A stretch of 64,000 nucleotides of DNA, from assembly GCA_001449105.1 (NCBI GenBank), contig LNIY01000139.1, forward strand, positions 1-64,000. The letters are read 5' to 3'. This document shows, in pieces, positions 40,461-50,443 of the stretch. The stretch comes from Caulobacter vibrioides. Lineage in GTDB: Bacteria; Pseudomonadota; Alphaproteobacteria; Caulobacterales; Caulobacteraceae. Every line of letters begins with the position of its first letter. Positions within the stretch are counted from its first letter, which is position 1. The notes under the pieces were generated by a model. The model did not search any database. It had not been told where the DNA came from and saw nothing but the letters and a program-made list of their open reading frames with translations. The position numbers were made by a program, and so were the translations under genes.

Positions 40461-41105
40461 ATGGACCGTCGTCTGTTCCTCGCAGCCGCCGCCGCGGCGG
40501 CCGCCACCGCGGCTCAAGCCCAGGACGCCGCGCCTGCGCCGCAACCGCCGACCCAGCCCGCGCCGACGCCCAAGCCGCCCACGCGCGTCGCCGTCGAGAC
40601 GCCGCTGGGCAGGATCGTCATCGAGCTGCACACCAGGGAAGCGCCGATCACCACGGCCAATTTCCTGCGCTATGTCGACCAGAAGCGCTATGACGGCGCG
40701 ACCTTCTTCCGGGCTTCGCGGGCGCCGGGCGCGCCGGAATACGGCCTGATCCAGGGCGGGGTGCAGGGCGATCCCAAGCGGGTGCTGCCGCCGATCGCCC
40801 ACGAGCCGACCACCAAGACCGGCCTCAAGCACGTTTCGGGCACGGTCTCGATCGCCCGCAATGCGCCGGGCACGGCGACTTCGGACTTCTTCATCCTGAT
40901 CGGCGACGCGCCGGGCCTGGACGCCAATCCCGCCGCCGGCGGCGACAACCAGGGCTTCGCGGCCTTCGGCACGGTGGTCGAGGGCATGGACGTGGCCCAG
41001 AAGATCCTGGCCCTGCCGACGCCGGGCAAGGCGATCAATCCGGTGATGACGGGCCAGATCATCGACCCGCCGCTGAAGATCATCTCGGCGCGGCGGGTTC
41101 CGTAG
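40461..41105 (+). CDS. Exported cyclophilin-type peptidyl-prolyl isomerase
   Basis: The 214-residue protein has an Ala-rich signal peptide (RRLFLAAAAAAAATAAQAQ), a Pro-rich linker and a cyclophilin domain with TPLGRIVIELHTREAPITTANFLRYVD, GVQGDPKR, SIARNAPGTATSDFFI and FAAFGTVVEGMDV. It speeds cis-trans proline isomerisation in the periplasm. An RBS-like AAGGAGCG precedes the ATG. Confidence 0.92.
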   Translation: MDRRLFLAAAAAAAATAAQAQDAAPAPQPPTQPAPTPKPPTRVAVETPLGRIVIELHTREAPITTANFLRYVDQKRYDGATFFRASRAPGAPEYGLIQGGVQGDPKRVLPPIAHEPTTKTGLKHVSGTVSIARNAPGTATSDFFILIGDAPGLDANPAAGGDNQGFAAFGTVVEGMDVAQKILALPTPGKAINPVMTGQIIDPPLKIISARRVP

Positions 41106-41132
41106 AAGCTCGCAGGCTTGCGGGAAAAGAAA

Positions 41133-41170
41133 AAGGGCGCAGAGGCCGAAGCTTCCGCGCCCTTCTTTTC
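41133..41170. terminator. Bidirectional terminator between PPIase and amtB genes
   Basis: An eight-base stem AAGGGCGC (41133-41140) / GCGCCCTT (41157-41164) is bordered by AAAAGAAA on the left and CTTTTC on the right, so it can stop transcripts from either convergent gene. Confidence 0.8.
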
Positions 41171-41198
41171 GGACCGTCTACCGGCCGAGCCGTCAGGC

Positions 41199-42725
41199 TC
41201 AGCTGTGGTAGGCGCGTTCCCCGTGTTCAGAGATGTCCAGGCCTTCTTCTTCGGCGTCCGGCGAGGCGCGCAGGCCGATCACCAGCTTGATCACGAAGAA
41301 GACGATGGCCGAGGCGATGGCCGACCACAGGATGGTGACGCCGACGCCCTTCAGCTGGGCGACCACCTGGGTGACCAGGTCGTAGGCAGCCGTGTCGCAG
41401 GTCGAGATGTCGCCATCCTTGGCGCACGAGGTGTAGTCGACGACGCCGGCGCCGCCCCAGGCGGGGTTGACGACCAGGCCGGTGCCGATGGCGCCGACGA
41501 TGCCGCCGATGCCGTGGATGCCGAAGGCGTCCAGGCTGTCGTCGTACTTCAGCGCGTTCTTGATGGTCGAGCAGAAGACGATGCAGATCGGCGAGACGAC
41601 CAGGCCCAGGATCACCGCGCCCATCGGACCCGAGAAGCCGGCGGCCGGCGTGATGGCCACGAGGCCGGCCACGATGCCCGAAGCCAGGCCCAGGGCCGAA
41701 GGCTTCTTGCGGGTGACCCACTCGACCAGGATCCACGACAGACCGGCCGCGGCGGTGGCCACGAAGGTGTTGATCATGGCCAGCGAGGCGTAGGCGTTGG
41801 ATTCCAGGTTCGAGCCGGCGTTGAAGCCGAACCAGCCCACCCACAGCAGGCCGGCGCCCACCAGGGTCAGGGTCAGCGAGTGCGGGGGCATCGGCTCCTT
41901 GCCGTAGCCCTGGCGCTTGCCGAGGATGATGGCGCCGACCAGGGCGGCGATACCGGCGTTGATGTGCACCACGGTGCCGCCGGCGAAGTCGAGGGCGCCG
42001 AAGCTCCAGATCAGGCCGGCCTTCACGGGCGCGGTCGGATCGAGGGCGATGGCGTCAGGACCCGGCCACCACCAGACCATGTGGGCCATCGGGTAGTACG
42101 ACAGCAGCGGCCACAGGAAGGCGAAGGCGACGATGGCGGCGAACTTCATGCGCTCGACCAGCGAGCCGACCACCAGGGCCGCGGTGATGGCGGCGAAGGT
42201 CGACTGGAAGGCCACGAAGGTCAGTTCCGGGATCACGACGCCGGTCGAGAACGTCGCGGCGTTCGTCGACGTGGTCACGTCCTTCAGGAACAGGCGACCC
42301 AGGCCGCCGACGAAGCTGTCCCAGCTGCCGCCGTCGGTGAAGGCGAGGCTGTAGCCCCACAGCACCCAGGTCACGAAGCTGATCAGGGCGACGGTCGAGA
42401 CCTGCATCATGACCGACAGCATGTTCTTGGAGCGGACCAGGCCGCCGTAGAACAGGGCCAGGCCCGGCAGGATCATCAGCAGGACCAGCAGGGTCGAGGT
42501 CAGCATCCAGGCGTTGTCGCCCTTGTCCTGCTTGTCGACGATGGTGGGAGCGGCGGCTTCGGCGGGAGCAGCGGCCGGAGCGGCGGCGGGCGCAGGCGCG
42601 GCCTCGGCGGGCGCGGCGGCGGCGGCCGGAGCGGCCTCCTGGGCGAAGGCGGTCGCGCCGAGCGGCGCCCCCGCCAGCGTCGCGGCGAGCATCAGCCCGG
42701 CCAGCGGCTTAAAGGTCAATTTCAT
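41199..42725 (-). CDS. amtB: Ammonium transporter
   Basis: The 508-residue protein has a signal peptide (LAGLMLAATLAGAPLGATAFA), an Ala/Pro-rich spacer of about 35 residues, then eleven membrane helices of the Amt family. Typical segments are GDNAWMLTSTLLVLLMILPGLALFYGGLVRSKN, FGALDFAGGTVVHINAG (pore His), GWFGFNAGS and DAFGIHGIGG (second pore His), each recognisable separately. It brings ammonium across the inner membrane and is blocked by GlnK. The ATG at 42725 follows AAGGGGA. It is 28 bases downstream of glnK. Confidence 0.95.
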   Translation of the reverse strand: MKLTFKPLAGLMLAATLAGAPLGATAFAQEAAPAAAAAPAEAAPAPAAAPAAAPAEAAAPTIVDKQDKGDNAWMLTSTLLVLLMILPGLALFYGGLVRSKNMLSVMMQVSTVALISFVTWVLWGYSLAFTDGGSWDSFVGGLGRLFLKDVTTSTNAATFSTGVVIPELTFVAFQSTFAAITAALVVGSLVERMKFAAIVAFAFLWPLLSYYPMAHMVWWWPGPDAIALDPTAPVKAGLIWSFGALDFAGGTVVHINAGIAALVGAIILGKRQGYGKEPMPPHSLTLTLVGAGLLWVGWFGFNAGSNLESNAYASLAMINTFVATAAAGLSWILVEWVTRKKPSALGLASGIVAGLVAITPAAGFSGPMGAVILGLVVSPICIVFCSTIKNALKYDDSLDAFGIHGIGGIVGAIGTGLVVNPAWGGAGVVDYTSCAKDGDISTCDTAAYDLVTQVVAQLKGVGVTILWSAIASAIVFFVIKLVIGLRASPDAEEEGLDISEHGERAYHS

Positions 42726-42753
42726 CGTTGGTATCCCCTTTCCCCGACGATCG

Positions 42754-43407
<654 letters not shown>

Positions 43408-43758
43408 ATGACGCCCCTGTGGGCCAAGATCGCCCCCTGGGCGCTGCTCGTCTGCTCGAACGTGTTCATGACCTACGCCTGGTACGGTCACCTGAAGGGC
43501 AAGCCCCTGGCCTTGCCGGTCGCCATACTGAGCAGCTGGCTGATCGCGCTTCCCGAATACATGCTGGCCGTTCCCGCCAACCGCATCGGGCATGGCGTCT
43601 ATTCCACGGCGCAGCTTAAGACAGGCCAAGAAGCGATCACGCTGATCGTCTTCACGTTGTTCTCCTATTTCTATCTCGGAGAGGCCATCCGCTGGACCAC
43701 GATGCTGGGTTTCGTGCTGATCTTCGCCGGAGCTGCGCTGGTGTTCTTTTTCAAGTAA
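43408..43758 (+). CDS. DUF486 small membrane protein
   Basis: The 116-residue protein has four hydrophobic helices and the DUF486/DMT-superfamily features NVFMTYAWYGHLK, LIALPEYMLAVPANRIGH, LKTGQEAITLIVF and GFVLIFAGAALVFF. Function is unknown; the fold resembles small multidrug-resistance transporters. GAAGGA precedes the ATG. Confidence 0.88.
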   Translation: MTPLWAKIAPWALLVCSNVFMTYAWYGHLKGKPLALPVAILSSWLIALPEYMLAVPANRIGHGVYSTAQLKTGQEAITLIVFTLFSYFYLGEAIRWTTMLGFVLIFAGAALVFFFK

Positions 43759-43853
43759 CGGCGAAGTCTGGATCACGAGCCCGTGATGGGCTGCAACGGA
43801 GTCGCAATCTGGAGCGTAAAGCCGGCCTGAGTTTCAAGCGAAAGGACCAGGCC

Positions 43854-44888
43854 ATGTATGTGACGCGCTTCCTCTCCGCCGCGGCGGCCATGGCGCTGCT
43901 CTCGGGCGTCGCCATCGCCCAGACCGCCGACCCGGCGGCTCCGGCCCAGCCGCCGGCGGCCGCTCCGCCCGCCGCGACCGCGGCCCCGGCGACCCCGGCC
44001 GCCAAGGTGACCCCGAACGGCGACCTGATCGCCACGGCGCAGGCTTCGGGCCAGTTCACGACCTTCCTCAAGGCCCTGGACGCCACCAACCTGACCAGCG
44101 TGCTGAAGAGCAATCCCAACCTGACGGTGTTCGCCCCCACCGACGCGGCCTTCGCGGCCCTGCCGGCCGGCGAGCTCGACCGCCTGATGCAGCCGGCCAA
44201 TGCGGCCCAGCTGCAGAAGGTGCTGACCTACCACGTGATCAACACCAAGGTGGACAGCACCAAGATCACCGGCGCCAAGGGCGAGGTCAAAACCGTCGAA
44301 GGCTCGTCGGTGACGCTCGACGGCAGCGGCGCTTCGCCGATGGTCGACGGCGCCAACATCGTCCAGGCCGACGTCATGGCGACCAACGGCGTACTGCACG
44401 TGGTCGACAAGGTGCTGATCCCCAAGGACGTGCCGATCCAAGCCGCCGCCGCGGCCGCCACCGATGACGCCGCGACCAGCATGGCCTCGGCCACGATCAA
44501 CGGCGACGCCATGTCGGCCACCGACGCCGGCGCCGACGTCTCCGCCCAGGCCGCCCCGGCCGCGGCTCCGGCGCCCGACCAGGCGACCACGCCGTCGGCG
44601 ACCGACGCCCCGGCCGACCAGGCGCTGAACCCCACGACCTCGCCGGCGGCTGCTCCCGCTGATCCGACCGCCGCCACGACCGCTCCGGCGGCCGAGACCG
44701 GCACGGCCGCCCCGACCTCGGCTACCCTGCCGGCTTCCTCGATGAGCCCCGACCAGCAGGCGACCCTGAAGGCCGGCGACGCCAACGTCGTCTCCAACCC
44801 GCCGGTCGCTGACACGCCCGAGAACCGCAAGGCCTACGGCGCGCCGATGTCGAACGCTGGCAAGCGTTCGAGCGCCAAGGGCAACTAA
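43854..44888 (+). CDS. Secreted fasciclin (FAS1) domain protein with long Ala/Pro tail
   Basis: The 344-residue protein has a signal peptide (FLSAAAAMALLSGVAIAQ), an Ala/Pro spacer, one FAS1 domain at about 55-190 (LTVFAPTDAAFAALP, YHVINTKV, GVLHVVDKVLIP) and a disordered tail rich in Ala, Pro, Thr and Asp to the end. FAS1 proteins mediate adhesion or matrix contact outside the cell. The tail may span the wall or carry a repetitive spacer. It is ended by a strong terminator. Confidence 0.88.
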   Translation: MYVTRFLSAAAAMALLSGVAIAQTADPAAPAQPPAAAPPAATAAPATPAAKVTPNGDLIATAQASGQFTTFLKALDATNLTSVLKSNPNLTVFAPTDAAFAALPAGELDRLMQPANAAQLQKVLTYHVINTKVDSTKITGAKGEVKTVEGSSVTLDGSGASPMVDGANIVQADVMATNGVLHVVDKVLIPKDVPIQAAAAAATDDAATSMASATINGDAMSATDAGADVSAQAAPAAAPAPDQATTPSATDAPADQALNPTTSPAAAPADPTAATTAPAAETGTAAPTSATLPASSMSPDQQATLKAGDANVVSNPPVADTPENRKAYGAPMSNAGKRSSAKGN

Positions 44889-44934
44889 CCATCAGGATGA
44901 AGTGACAAACGACGTCCACTTCGCTTGAAGCGAC

Positions 44935-44967
44935 AGTCGGCGGGCCCTATGGTCCGCCGACTTTTTC
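44935..44967 (+). terminator. Rho-independent terminator after fasciclin gene
   Basis: A twelve-base stem AGTCGGCGGGCC / GGTCCGCCGACT (44935-44946 and 44951-44962, one G-T pair), four-base loop, then TTTTC. It lies 20 bases before the glyQ start. Confidence 0.85.
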
Positions 44968-44986
44968 AGGCCCCTGTTCGGACGTC

Positions 44987-45883
44987 ATGCCCGCCGCCCC
45001 CAAATCCTTTCAAAGCCTCATCCTGACGCTCCATAACTACTGGAGCGAAAAGGGCTGCGTGATCCTGCAGCCGCACGACGTCGAAGTGGGGGCGGGGACG
45101 CTGCACCCGGCGACGGTCCTGCGCGTGCTCGGTCCCAAGCCGTGGAACGCGGCCTATGTCCAGCCCTCGCGCCGTCCGGGCGACGGCCGCTATGGCGAGA
45201 ACCCCAACCGCCTGCAGCACTATTACCAGTACCAGGTGATCCTGAAGCCGAACCCGGCGAACATGCAGGACCTTTACCTGGGCTCGCTGGAGGCCATCGG
45301 CCTCGACCTGCGCACCCACGACATCCGCTTCGTCGAGGACGACTGGGAAAACCCCACCGTCGGCGCCTGGGGCCTGGGCTGGGAAGTCTGGTGCGACGGC
45401 ATGGAGGTGTCGCAGTACACCTACTTCCAGCAGGTCGGCGGCCTGGACGTCTCGCCGGTTGCCGGCGAGCTGACCTACGGCCTGGAACGCCTGGCCATGT
45501 ACGTGTTCGGCGTCGACAACGTCTATGACCTGCCGTTCAACGATCCGGACTCGCCGCTGGGCGCGCTGACCTATGGCGACGTCTTCCTGGCCAACGAGCG
45601 CCAGCAGTCGGAAGCCAACTTCCACGGCTGGGACGTGGCCGTGCTCAAGCAGCAGTTCGAGCAGATGGAAGAGCAGGTGCCGCTGATGCTGGCCCGCTCC
45701 TACAAGAACGAGACGCTCGTCCTGCCCGCCTACGACATGGTCCTCAAGGCCAGCCACCTCTTCAACCTGATGAACGCCCGCGGCGCGATCGCCGTCGCCG
45801 AGCGCGCCTCCTACATCGGCCGCATCCGCGACCTTTGTAAGATGTGCGCCCAGAAGTGGGTCGAGCTGCAGGAAGCCGCGTAA
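44987..45883 (+). CDS. glyQ: Glycyl-tRNA synthetase alpha subunit
   Basis: The 298-residue protein has the bacterial alpha2beta2 GlyRS alpha signatures: [59 protein letters not shown] and [12 protein letters not shown], each unmistakable. It holds the class II catalytic core. glyS starts five bases after the stop. Confidence 0.97.
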   Translation: MPAAPKSFQSLILTLHNYWSEKGCVILQPHDVEVGAGTLHPATVLRVLGPKPWNAAYVQPSRRPGDGRYGENPNRLQHYYQYQVILKPNPANMQDLYLGSLEAIGLDLRTHDIRFVEDDWENPTVGAWGLGWEVWCDGMEVSQYTYFQQVGGLDVSPVAGELTYGLERLAMYVFGVDNVYDLPFNDPDSPLGALTYGDVFLANERQQSEANFHGWDVAVLKQQFEQMEEQVPLMLARSYKNETLVLPAYDMVLKASHLFNLMNARGAIAVAERASYIGRIRDLCKMCAQKWVELQEAA

Positions 45884-45888
45884 CTCCG

Positions 45889-47934
45889 ATGCCCCAACTG
45901 CTTCTCGAACTGTTCTCCGAAGAAATCCCCGCCCGTATGCAGGGCCAGGCCGCCAAGGACCTGGAGCGCATGGCGCGCGAACACCTGGCCGCCGCCGGCT
46001 TCCTGCCCGAGGCCCTGAAGACCTTCGCCGGCCCTCGCCGCTTGACCCTGGTGGCCGAAGGCCTGCCGCTGGCCCAGGCCGACCGCAAGGAAGAGCTGAA
46101 GGGCCCGCGCGTCGGCGCCCCGCAGCAGGCCATGGACGGCTTCCTGCGCAAGGCCGGCCTGACCCAGGACCAGCTGGTCGAGCAGAACGGCGTCTGGATG
46201 GCCTTCGTCGAAAAGAAGGGCCGCCCGACCGCCGAGATCATCGCCGAGATGGTGGAAGCCATCGTCCGCGGCTTCGGCTGGCCCAAGTCGATGACCTGGG
46301 GCACGGGCAAGCTGCGTTGGGTGCGTCCGCTCAAGCGCATCCTGTGCGTGCTCGACCGTGAAGTGGTGCCGTTCAGCATCGACGGCATCGAGAGCGGCGA
46401 CGTCACCGAAGGTCACCGCTTCATGGGTGAAGCCAAGCCCTTCGTCGCCAAGGACTTCGACGAGTATGTCGCCGGCCTCGAAGCCCACTTCGTCGTGCTC
46501 GACGTCGAGGAGCGCAAGGAGCGCATCCTCGAAGGCTGCAAGACCCTGTGCTTCGCCCGTCATCTCGAGCTGGTCGAAGACCAGGGACTTCTGGAAGAAG
46601 TCGCGGGCCTGGCCGAATGGCCCACGCCCGTGCTGGGCGACATGGACCCGTCGTTCCTCGACCTGCCGCCCGAGGTGATCCGCACCTCGATGCGCACCCA
46701 CCAGAAGTACTTCGCCGTGCGCAAGCCGGGGCAGCCGGGTCTGGCGCCGCACTTCATCACCGTGGCCAATATCGAGGCCAAGGACGGCGGCAAGGTGATC
46801 GCCGCCGGCAACGCCAAGGTGCTGTCGTCGCGCCTGGCCGACGCCCGCTTCTTCTGGGACGAGGACGTCAAGACCGGCTTTGAGCCGTGGCTGGCCAAGC
46901 TGGACGGCGTGACCTTCCACGCCAAGCTCGGCACCATGGCCCAGCGCGTCGAGCGCATCGTCGCCCTGGCCGGCGAGATCGCGCCCCTGGTCGGCGCTGA
47001 CGTCGCCAGGGCCAAGGAGGCCGCGCGCCTGGCCAAGGCCGACCTGACCTCGCAGATGGTCGGCGAGTTCCCCGAACTGCAAGGGATCATGGGCGGCTAC
47101 TACGCCCGCCACTTCGGCCTCGACGCCGAGGTCGCGGCCGCCGTGCAGGATCACTACAAGCCGCAGGGCCCCTCCGACGCCGTTCCGACCGCGCCGGTGA
47201 GCGTGGCGGTGGCCCTGGCCGACAAGCTGGACACCCTGGTCGGCTTCTTCGCCATCGACGAGAAGCCGACGGGCAGCAAGGACCCCTATGCGCTGCGCCG
47301 CGCGGCGCTGGGCGTGATCCGGATCATCCTCGACAACGGCCTGCGCTTGCCGCTGGCCAAGTTCGGCAAGGAAGACCTGCTGGCCTTCTTCGCCGACCGC
47401 CTGAAGGTGACCCTCAAGGATCAAGGCAAGCGCCACGACCTCGTGGACGCCGTGTTCGCCCTGGGCGACGACGACCTCGCGCGGATCGTCGCGCGGGTCG
47501 AGGCCCTGGACGGCTTCCTGAAGACCGACGACGGCAAGAACCTGCTGGCCGGTTACAAGCGCGCCTCCAACATCCTCAAGGCCGAGGAGAAGAAGGGCCC
47601 GCTGCCGGAAGGCCAGGCCGAGGAGCCGGCCGCCGACAGCGCCGCCGAGGTGGGCCTCTACCAGGCCCTGCGCCTGCTCGACCGCCCGCTGAAGGACGCT
47701 TTGGCCAAGGAAGACTTCACCGGCGCCATGGCCCAGCTGGCCGAGCTGCGCGGTCCGGTGGACGCCTATCTCGACGGCGTCTTCGTCAACGACCCCGAGC
47801 ACCGCGACAACCGCCTCAAGACCCTGGCCGCCGTCCGCGCGGCGATGGGCCTGGTGGCGGACTTCGGTCTGGTGGCGGGGGAAGGACCCCCTCAGTCGCT
47901 CCGCGACAGCTCCCCCAGAGGGGGAGCATCTTGA
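45889..47934 (+). CDS. glyS: Glycyl-tRNA synthetase beta subunit with repeat-encoded C-terminus
   Basis: The 681-residue protein begins PQLLLELFSEEIPARMQ and has IRTSMRTHQKYFAV, RLADARFFWDED and DPYALRRAALGVIRIIL, typical of GlyRS beta. The last natural-looking segment is AVRAAMGLVADFGLVAGE; the following residues GPPQSLRDSSPRGGAS are encoded by a family B repeat (47886-47930) and replace the usual short end. The protein is probably still active because the tail lies outside the conserved domains. Confidence 0.95.
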   Translation: MPQLLLELFSEEIPARMQGQAAKDLERMAREHLAAAGFLPEALKTFAGPRRLTLVAEGLPLAQADRKEELKGPRVGAPQQAMDGFLRKAGLTQDQLVEQNGVWMAFVEKKGRPTAEIIAEMVEAIVRGFGWPKSMTWGTGKLRWVRPLKRILCVLDREVVPFSIDGIESGDVTEGHRFMGEAKPFVAKDFDEYVAGLEAHFVVLDVEERKERILEGCKTLCFARHLELVEDQGLLEEVAGLAEWPTPVLGDMDPSFLDLPPEVIRTSMRTHQKYFAVRKPGQPGLAPHFITVANIEAKDGGKVIAAGNAKVLSSRLADARFFWDEDVKTGFEPWLAKLDGVTFHAKLGTMAQRVERIVALAGEIAPLVGADVARAKEAARLAKADLTSQMVGEFPELQGIMGGYYARHFGLDAEVAAAVQDHYKPQGPSDAVPTAPVSVAVALADKLDTLVGFFAIDEKPTGSKDPYALRRAALGVIRIILDNGLRLPLAKFGKEDLLAFFADRLKVTLKDQGKRHDLVDAVFALGDDDLARIVARVEALDGFLKTDDGKNLLAGYKRASNILKAEEKKGPLPEGQAEEPAADSAAEVGLYQALRLLDRPLKDALAKEDFTGAMAQLAELRGPVDAYLDGVFVNDPEHRDNRLKTLAAVRAAMGLVADFGLVAGEGPPQSLRDSSPRGGAS

Positions 47935-48075
47935 CGCTTCAGATCCTCCCCCTCTGGGGGAGGTGGCCCGGAGGGCCGGAGGGGGGGACGTTTTCAGCCG
48001 CCGCGGCATTTGCCGGGGTCGCAGGAACTTCCCCCTCAGTCGCTTCGCGACAGCTCGCCCTTCAGGGAGAGCATC
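47886..48075. repeat. Family B repeats: half-element inside glyS end plus full pair
   Basis: A first half CCCTCAGTCGCTCCGCGACAG..CTCCCCCAGAGGGGGAG (47886-47925) overlaps the 3' end of glyS. A second element from 47943 starts GATCCTCCCCCTCTGGGGGAGG and ends with CGCTTCGCGACAGCTCGCCCTTCAGGGAGAG in separate parts at 48075. Confidence 0.82.
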
Positions 48076-48077
48076 TT

Positions 48078-48458
48078 CTACTCACAAACATCCGCCCACT
48101 TGGCGTTGACCGCATCGGTCCCGTCGGCCTCCTCGACCACCAGCGCGCCGTCGGACCAGACGAAGCGTTCGGGGCCGTCGAAGCTGTCCTGGGGCTGCTG
48201 TACGTCGACGTCGCCGCAGACCGAGACCACCTCGCCGTCCTGGTGAGTGAAGACCTTGCCGAAGTTGACCAAGGTCGCTTCGGGAAAGCGGTTCTGCACG
48301 GCGATCTTGGCGCCGGCGATAGCCAGCTGGTCGTCGGCGTCGTCCTGTACGTCCTCGGCGTGTGTGTCGCGCAGCACGTAGGCCACGAGACCCCCGCCTA
48401 CGGCTAGCAGGACGACGGCGGCGATCGCGCCGACCAGGATGCGCTTGTCGAACGTCAT
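48078..48458 (-). CDS. Small membrane-anchored hypothetical protein
   Basis: The 126-residue protein has one N-terminal membrane helix (ILVGAIAAVVLLAVGGGLVAYVL) and an acidic periplasmic part with a Cys pair (VSVCGDVDV and the C-terminal ADVCE) that could form a disulphide. No family is recognised. The ATG at 48458 or a GTG two codons earlier may be used; neither has a strong ribosome site. It lies between family B and family C repeats. Confidence 0.65.
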   Translation of the reverse strand: MTFDKRILVGAIAAVVLLAVGGGLVAYVLRDTHAEDVQDDADDQLAIAGAKIAVQNRFPEATLVNFGKVFTHQDGEVVSVCGDVDVQQPQDSFDGPERFVWSDGALVVEEADGTDAVNAKWADVCE

Positions 48459-48507
48459 GCCCACAGTCGGCCGCAGGTCACGGGTCAGGTCAACCGCCGC
48501 AGGTGAA

Positions 48508-48600
48508 ACCTCGTCCTTCGAAAAGCTCAGGATGAGGCTTCAAGGCGAGCGTCGGTAGCAGCCCTGATCCTCACCCTGAGCTTGTCGAAGGGCGAGGATC
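48508..48600. repeat. Family C inverted repeat
   Basis: CCTCGTCCTTCGAAAAGCTC and inverted partner CCTGAGCTTGTCGAAGGGCG. It follows the same pattern as 40337-40427 and 11491-11628. Confidence 0.8.
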
Positions 48601-48626
48601 ACGCGCGACGCCTCCGTTCCGCAGCA

Positions 48627-49625
48627 TCAGTCCCGCAGCAGCGGCAACGACAGCCCGCCGGCCTGGCGGGCGCCCAGGATCTCGCGCCGGAAGCGGAACA
48701 GCTCGGCCGGGCGGCCGCCGGTTTCGCTGTCCAGGCGACCCAGGCCCTCGACCAGGTCCTCGCGCTCGACCACGCGGCGGAAGTTCTGCTTGTGCAGCGG
48801 CACGCCGGCGATCGCCTCGACGGTGCGCTGCAGGGCCGACAGGGTGAACTCGGCGGGCATCAGCTCGAAGGCCACCGGGCGATACTTGATCTTGCCCCTC
48901 AAGCGGGAGAGGCCCGTGGCCAGGATCCGACGGTGATCGGAGATCATCGGCTCGCCCAGGGCGGCCGACAGGGCGACCGGCTCGGCCGGGTCGTGGCCGT
49001 CGGCGCGGTCGCGGTCGCGGGCGGCTTCGGGCGCGAGGCCCGCCTCATAGAGCAGCTCGTAGCGCTCCAGCACCCGTTCCTCGTTCCACGGGGCTCCGTC
49101 GAGGGCGAACGCCAGGCGCGCGCGCGACAGGCGGTCGGCGTCGTCGCCGGCCCAGCGGCGCAAGGCGGGGGCGATGGCCTCGTCCAGCAGGGTCGGGCGG
49201 CCGGCGCGCCAGTCTTCCCAGGGAAAGAACCGGGTCCATGGCGCCCAGGCGGTGTCGGGCGCCTGGGTGTCGGTGGCCTTGGGCGTCAGGCCCAGATAGC
49301 CGATCGAGACCACCCGTGCCGCGCCGGCGCCGACCTCGGCGCGCGGGGCGTCGCGGCCCTTGTCGCCGAAGGTGTAGAGCTGCTCGACATAGCCGAGCTG
49401 GAACCGGGTCTGCTCGGTCACGAAGGCGCGCAGGGCCAGTTCGAAGGTGCGGTGCCCCTCGGGGTCGAAAGGGCCGAACGGCAGGCCGGGCAGGGGCGAG
49501 GCGATGTCGGTGACGGCGTCGTGCGGGCGCACGGTCAGCACCACGACCTCGCCGTCGCGCACGGCCACGACCACGGCCGACAGGCCGATGACGATGCCGG
49601 AGGATGCTGCCGACGGAGCCGTCAT
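48627..49625 (-). CDS. NrtR-like Nudix-fold transcriptional regulator
   Basis: The 332-residue protein combines an N-terminal Nudix domain with a C-terminal winged helix (EFTLSALQRTVEAIAG and LHKQNFRRVVERE), as in NrtR regulators of NAD metabolism. The Nudix box is degenerate (RAFVTEQT replaces REUXEEXG), so it should bind but not hydrolyse its nucleotide ligand, probably ADP-ribose. Its ATG overlaps the HD hydrolase stop (ATGA). Target genes are not visible in this window. Confidence 0.82.
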   Translation of the reverse strand: MTAPSAASSGIVIGLSAVVVAVRDGEVVVLTVRPHDAVTDIASPLPGLPFGPFDPEGHRTFELALRAFVTEQTRFQLGYVEQLYTFGDKGRDAPRAEVGAGAARVVSIGYLGLTPKATDTQAPDTAWAPWTRFFPWEDWRAGRPTLLDEAIAPALRRWAGDDADRLSRARLAFALDGAPWNEERVLERYELLYEAGLAPEAARDRDRADGHDPAEPVALSAALGEPMISDHRRILATGLSRLRGKIKYRPVAFELMPAEFTLSALQRTVEAIAGVPLHKQNFRRVVEREDLVEGLGRLDSETGGRPAELFRFRREILGARQAGGLSLPLLRD

Positions 49626-50263
49626 TCGGTCTCGAACGCTTCGCCCGGCGCGGATTCGTAGCCGGCCGCCTTGGACAGCACGTGGAAGCGCTGGACGTAG
49701 CGGGCCTGGGCCTCGAACGCGGCCAGGGGCGTGATCTTCAGGTCGTAGCCGGCGGGCGGCGCGCCGAAGATGCTCAGGGATTCGGCGTGCTCGAAGCCGG
49801 CCAGCTGCGTGGCCTCGAAGAAGGCGCAGGCCCGGTCAGCCTGCTTGATCAGCTTCTTGATCGGGGCCGGGGTCTTCACCGGCAGGCCGAAGCGGATGTG
49901 GATGGCGTCCTCCAGCCGGGCCTCGAAGTCCTTGTACGACATGCCCAGCGCCGCCTTGAACGGGCTGATCATGTCGCCGATCACGTATTCGGAGGCGTCG
50001 TGAAGCAGGGCGGCCAGGCGCCAGCGCGGCTCCAGGTCGGGCTTGATGTGGGCGGCGATCTCCTCGACCACCAGGCTGTGCTGGGCCACCGAGAAGCCAT
50101 GCTCGCCGATCGTCTGGCCGTTCCAGCGGGCGACGCGCGCCAGGCCGTGGGCGATGTCCTCGATCTCGATATCCATGGGCGAGGGGTCCAGCAGGTCCAG
50201 CCTGCGGCCCGACAGCATCCGCTGCCACGCCCTCGGAGGGCTTTTATGCAGCCCTTTGGCCAC
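49622..50263 (-). CDS. HD-domain hydrolase (YfbR-like)
   Basis: The 213-residue protein has the HD metal-site residues in VAQHSLVV, LLHDASEYVIGDM and QADRACAFFEATQL, as in YfbR-type 5'-deoxynucleotidases. It probably removes phosphate from nucleoside monophosphates. The GTG at 50263 is chosen because AAGGA lies eight bases upstream. It is the first gene of a coupled pair with the NrtR-like regulator. Confidence 0.85.
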   Translation of the reverse strand: MAKGLHKSPPRAWQRMLSGRRLDLLDPSPMDIEIEDIAHGLARVARWNGQTIGEHGFSVAQHSLVVEEIAAHIKPDLEPRWRLAALLHDASEYVIGDMISPFKAALGMSYKDFEARLEDAIHIRFGLPVKTPAPIKKLIKQADRACAFFEATQLAGFEHAESLSIFGAPPAGYDLKITPLAAFEAQARYVQRFHVLSKAAGYESAPGEAFETE

Positions 50264-50306
50264 GAGATCGTTCCTTATGGTGAAGGTGGTTTGAGTGCCG
50301 CATCGG

Positions 50307-50320
50307 TTGATGAAGATCAA
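50307..50320. promoter_or_regulatory. FNR/FixK-type box upstream of universal stress gene
   Basis: TTGATGAAGATCAA is a perfect inverted repeat with the TTGAT-N4-ATCAA form bound by FNR/FixK regulators. A start site about 41 bases from its centre would give a leader of about 90 bases for the plus-strand gene at 50444. It could also influence the minus-strand HD gene, but the distance fits less well. Confidence 0.65.
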
Positions 50321-50443
50321 TGATGGCCCGGCCCGACGCCTGTGGAAATGCGTTTTGTCAGAAAGCGTACCGAGGAGCGTGACAGTCGAAAGTGGATACC
50401 GGTTTCGGCGACCGTCATGCGTCAGGGACAAGGAGGATCGATC

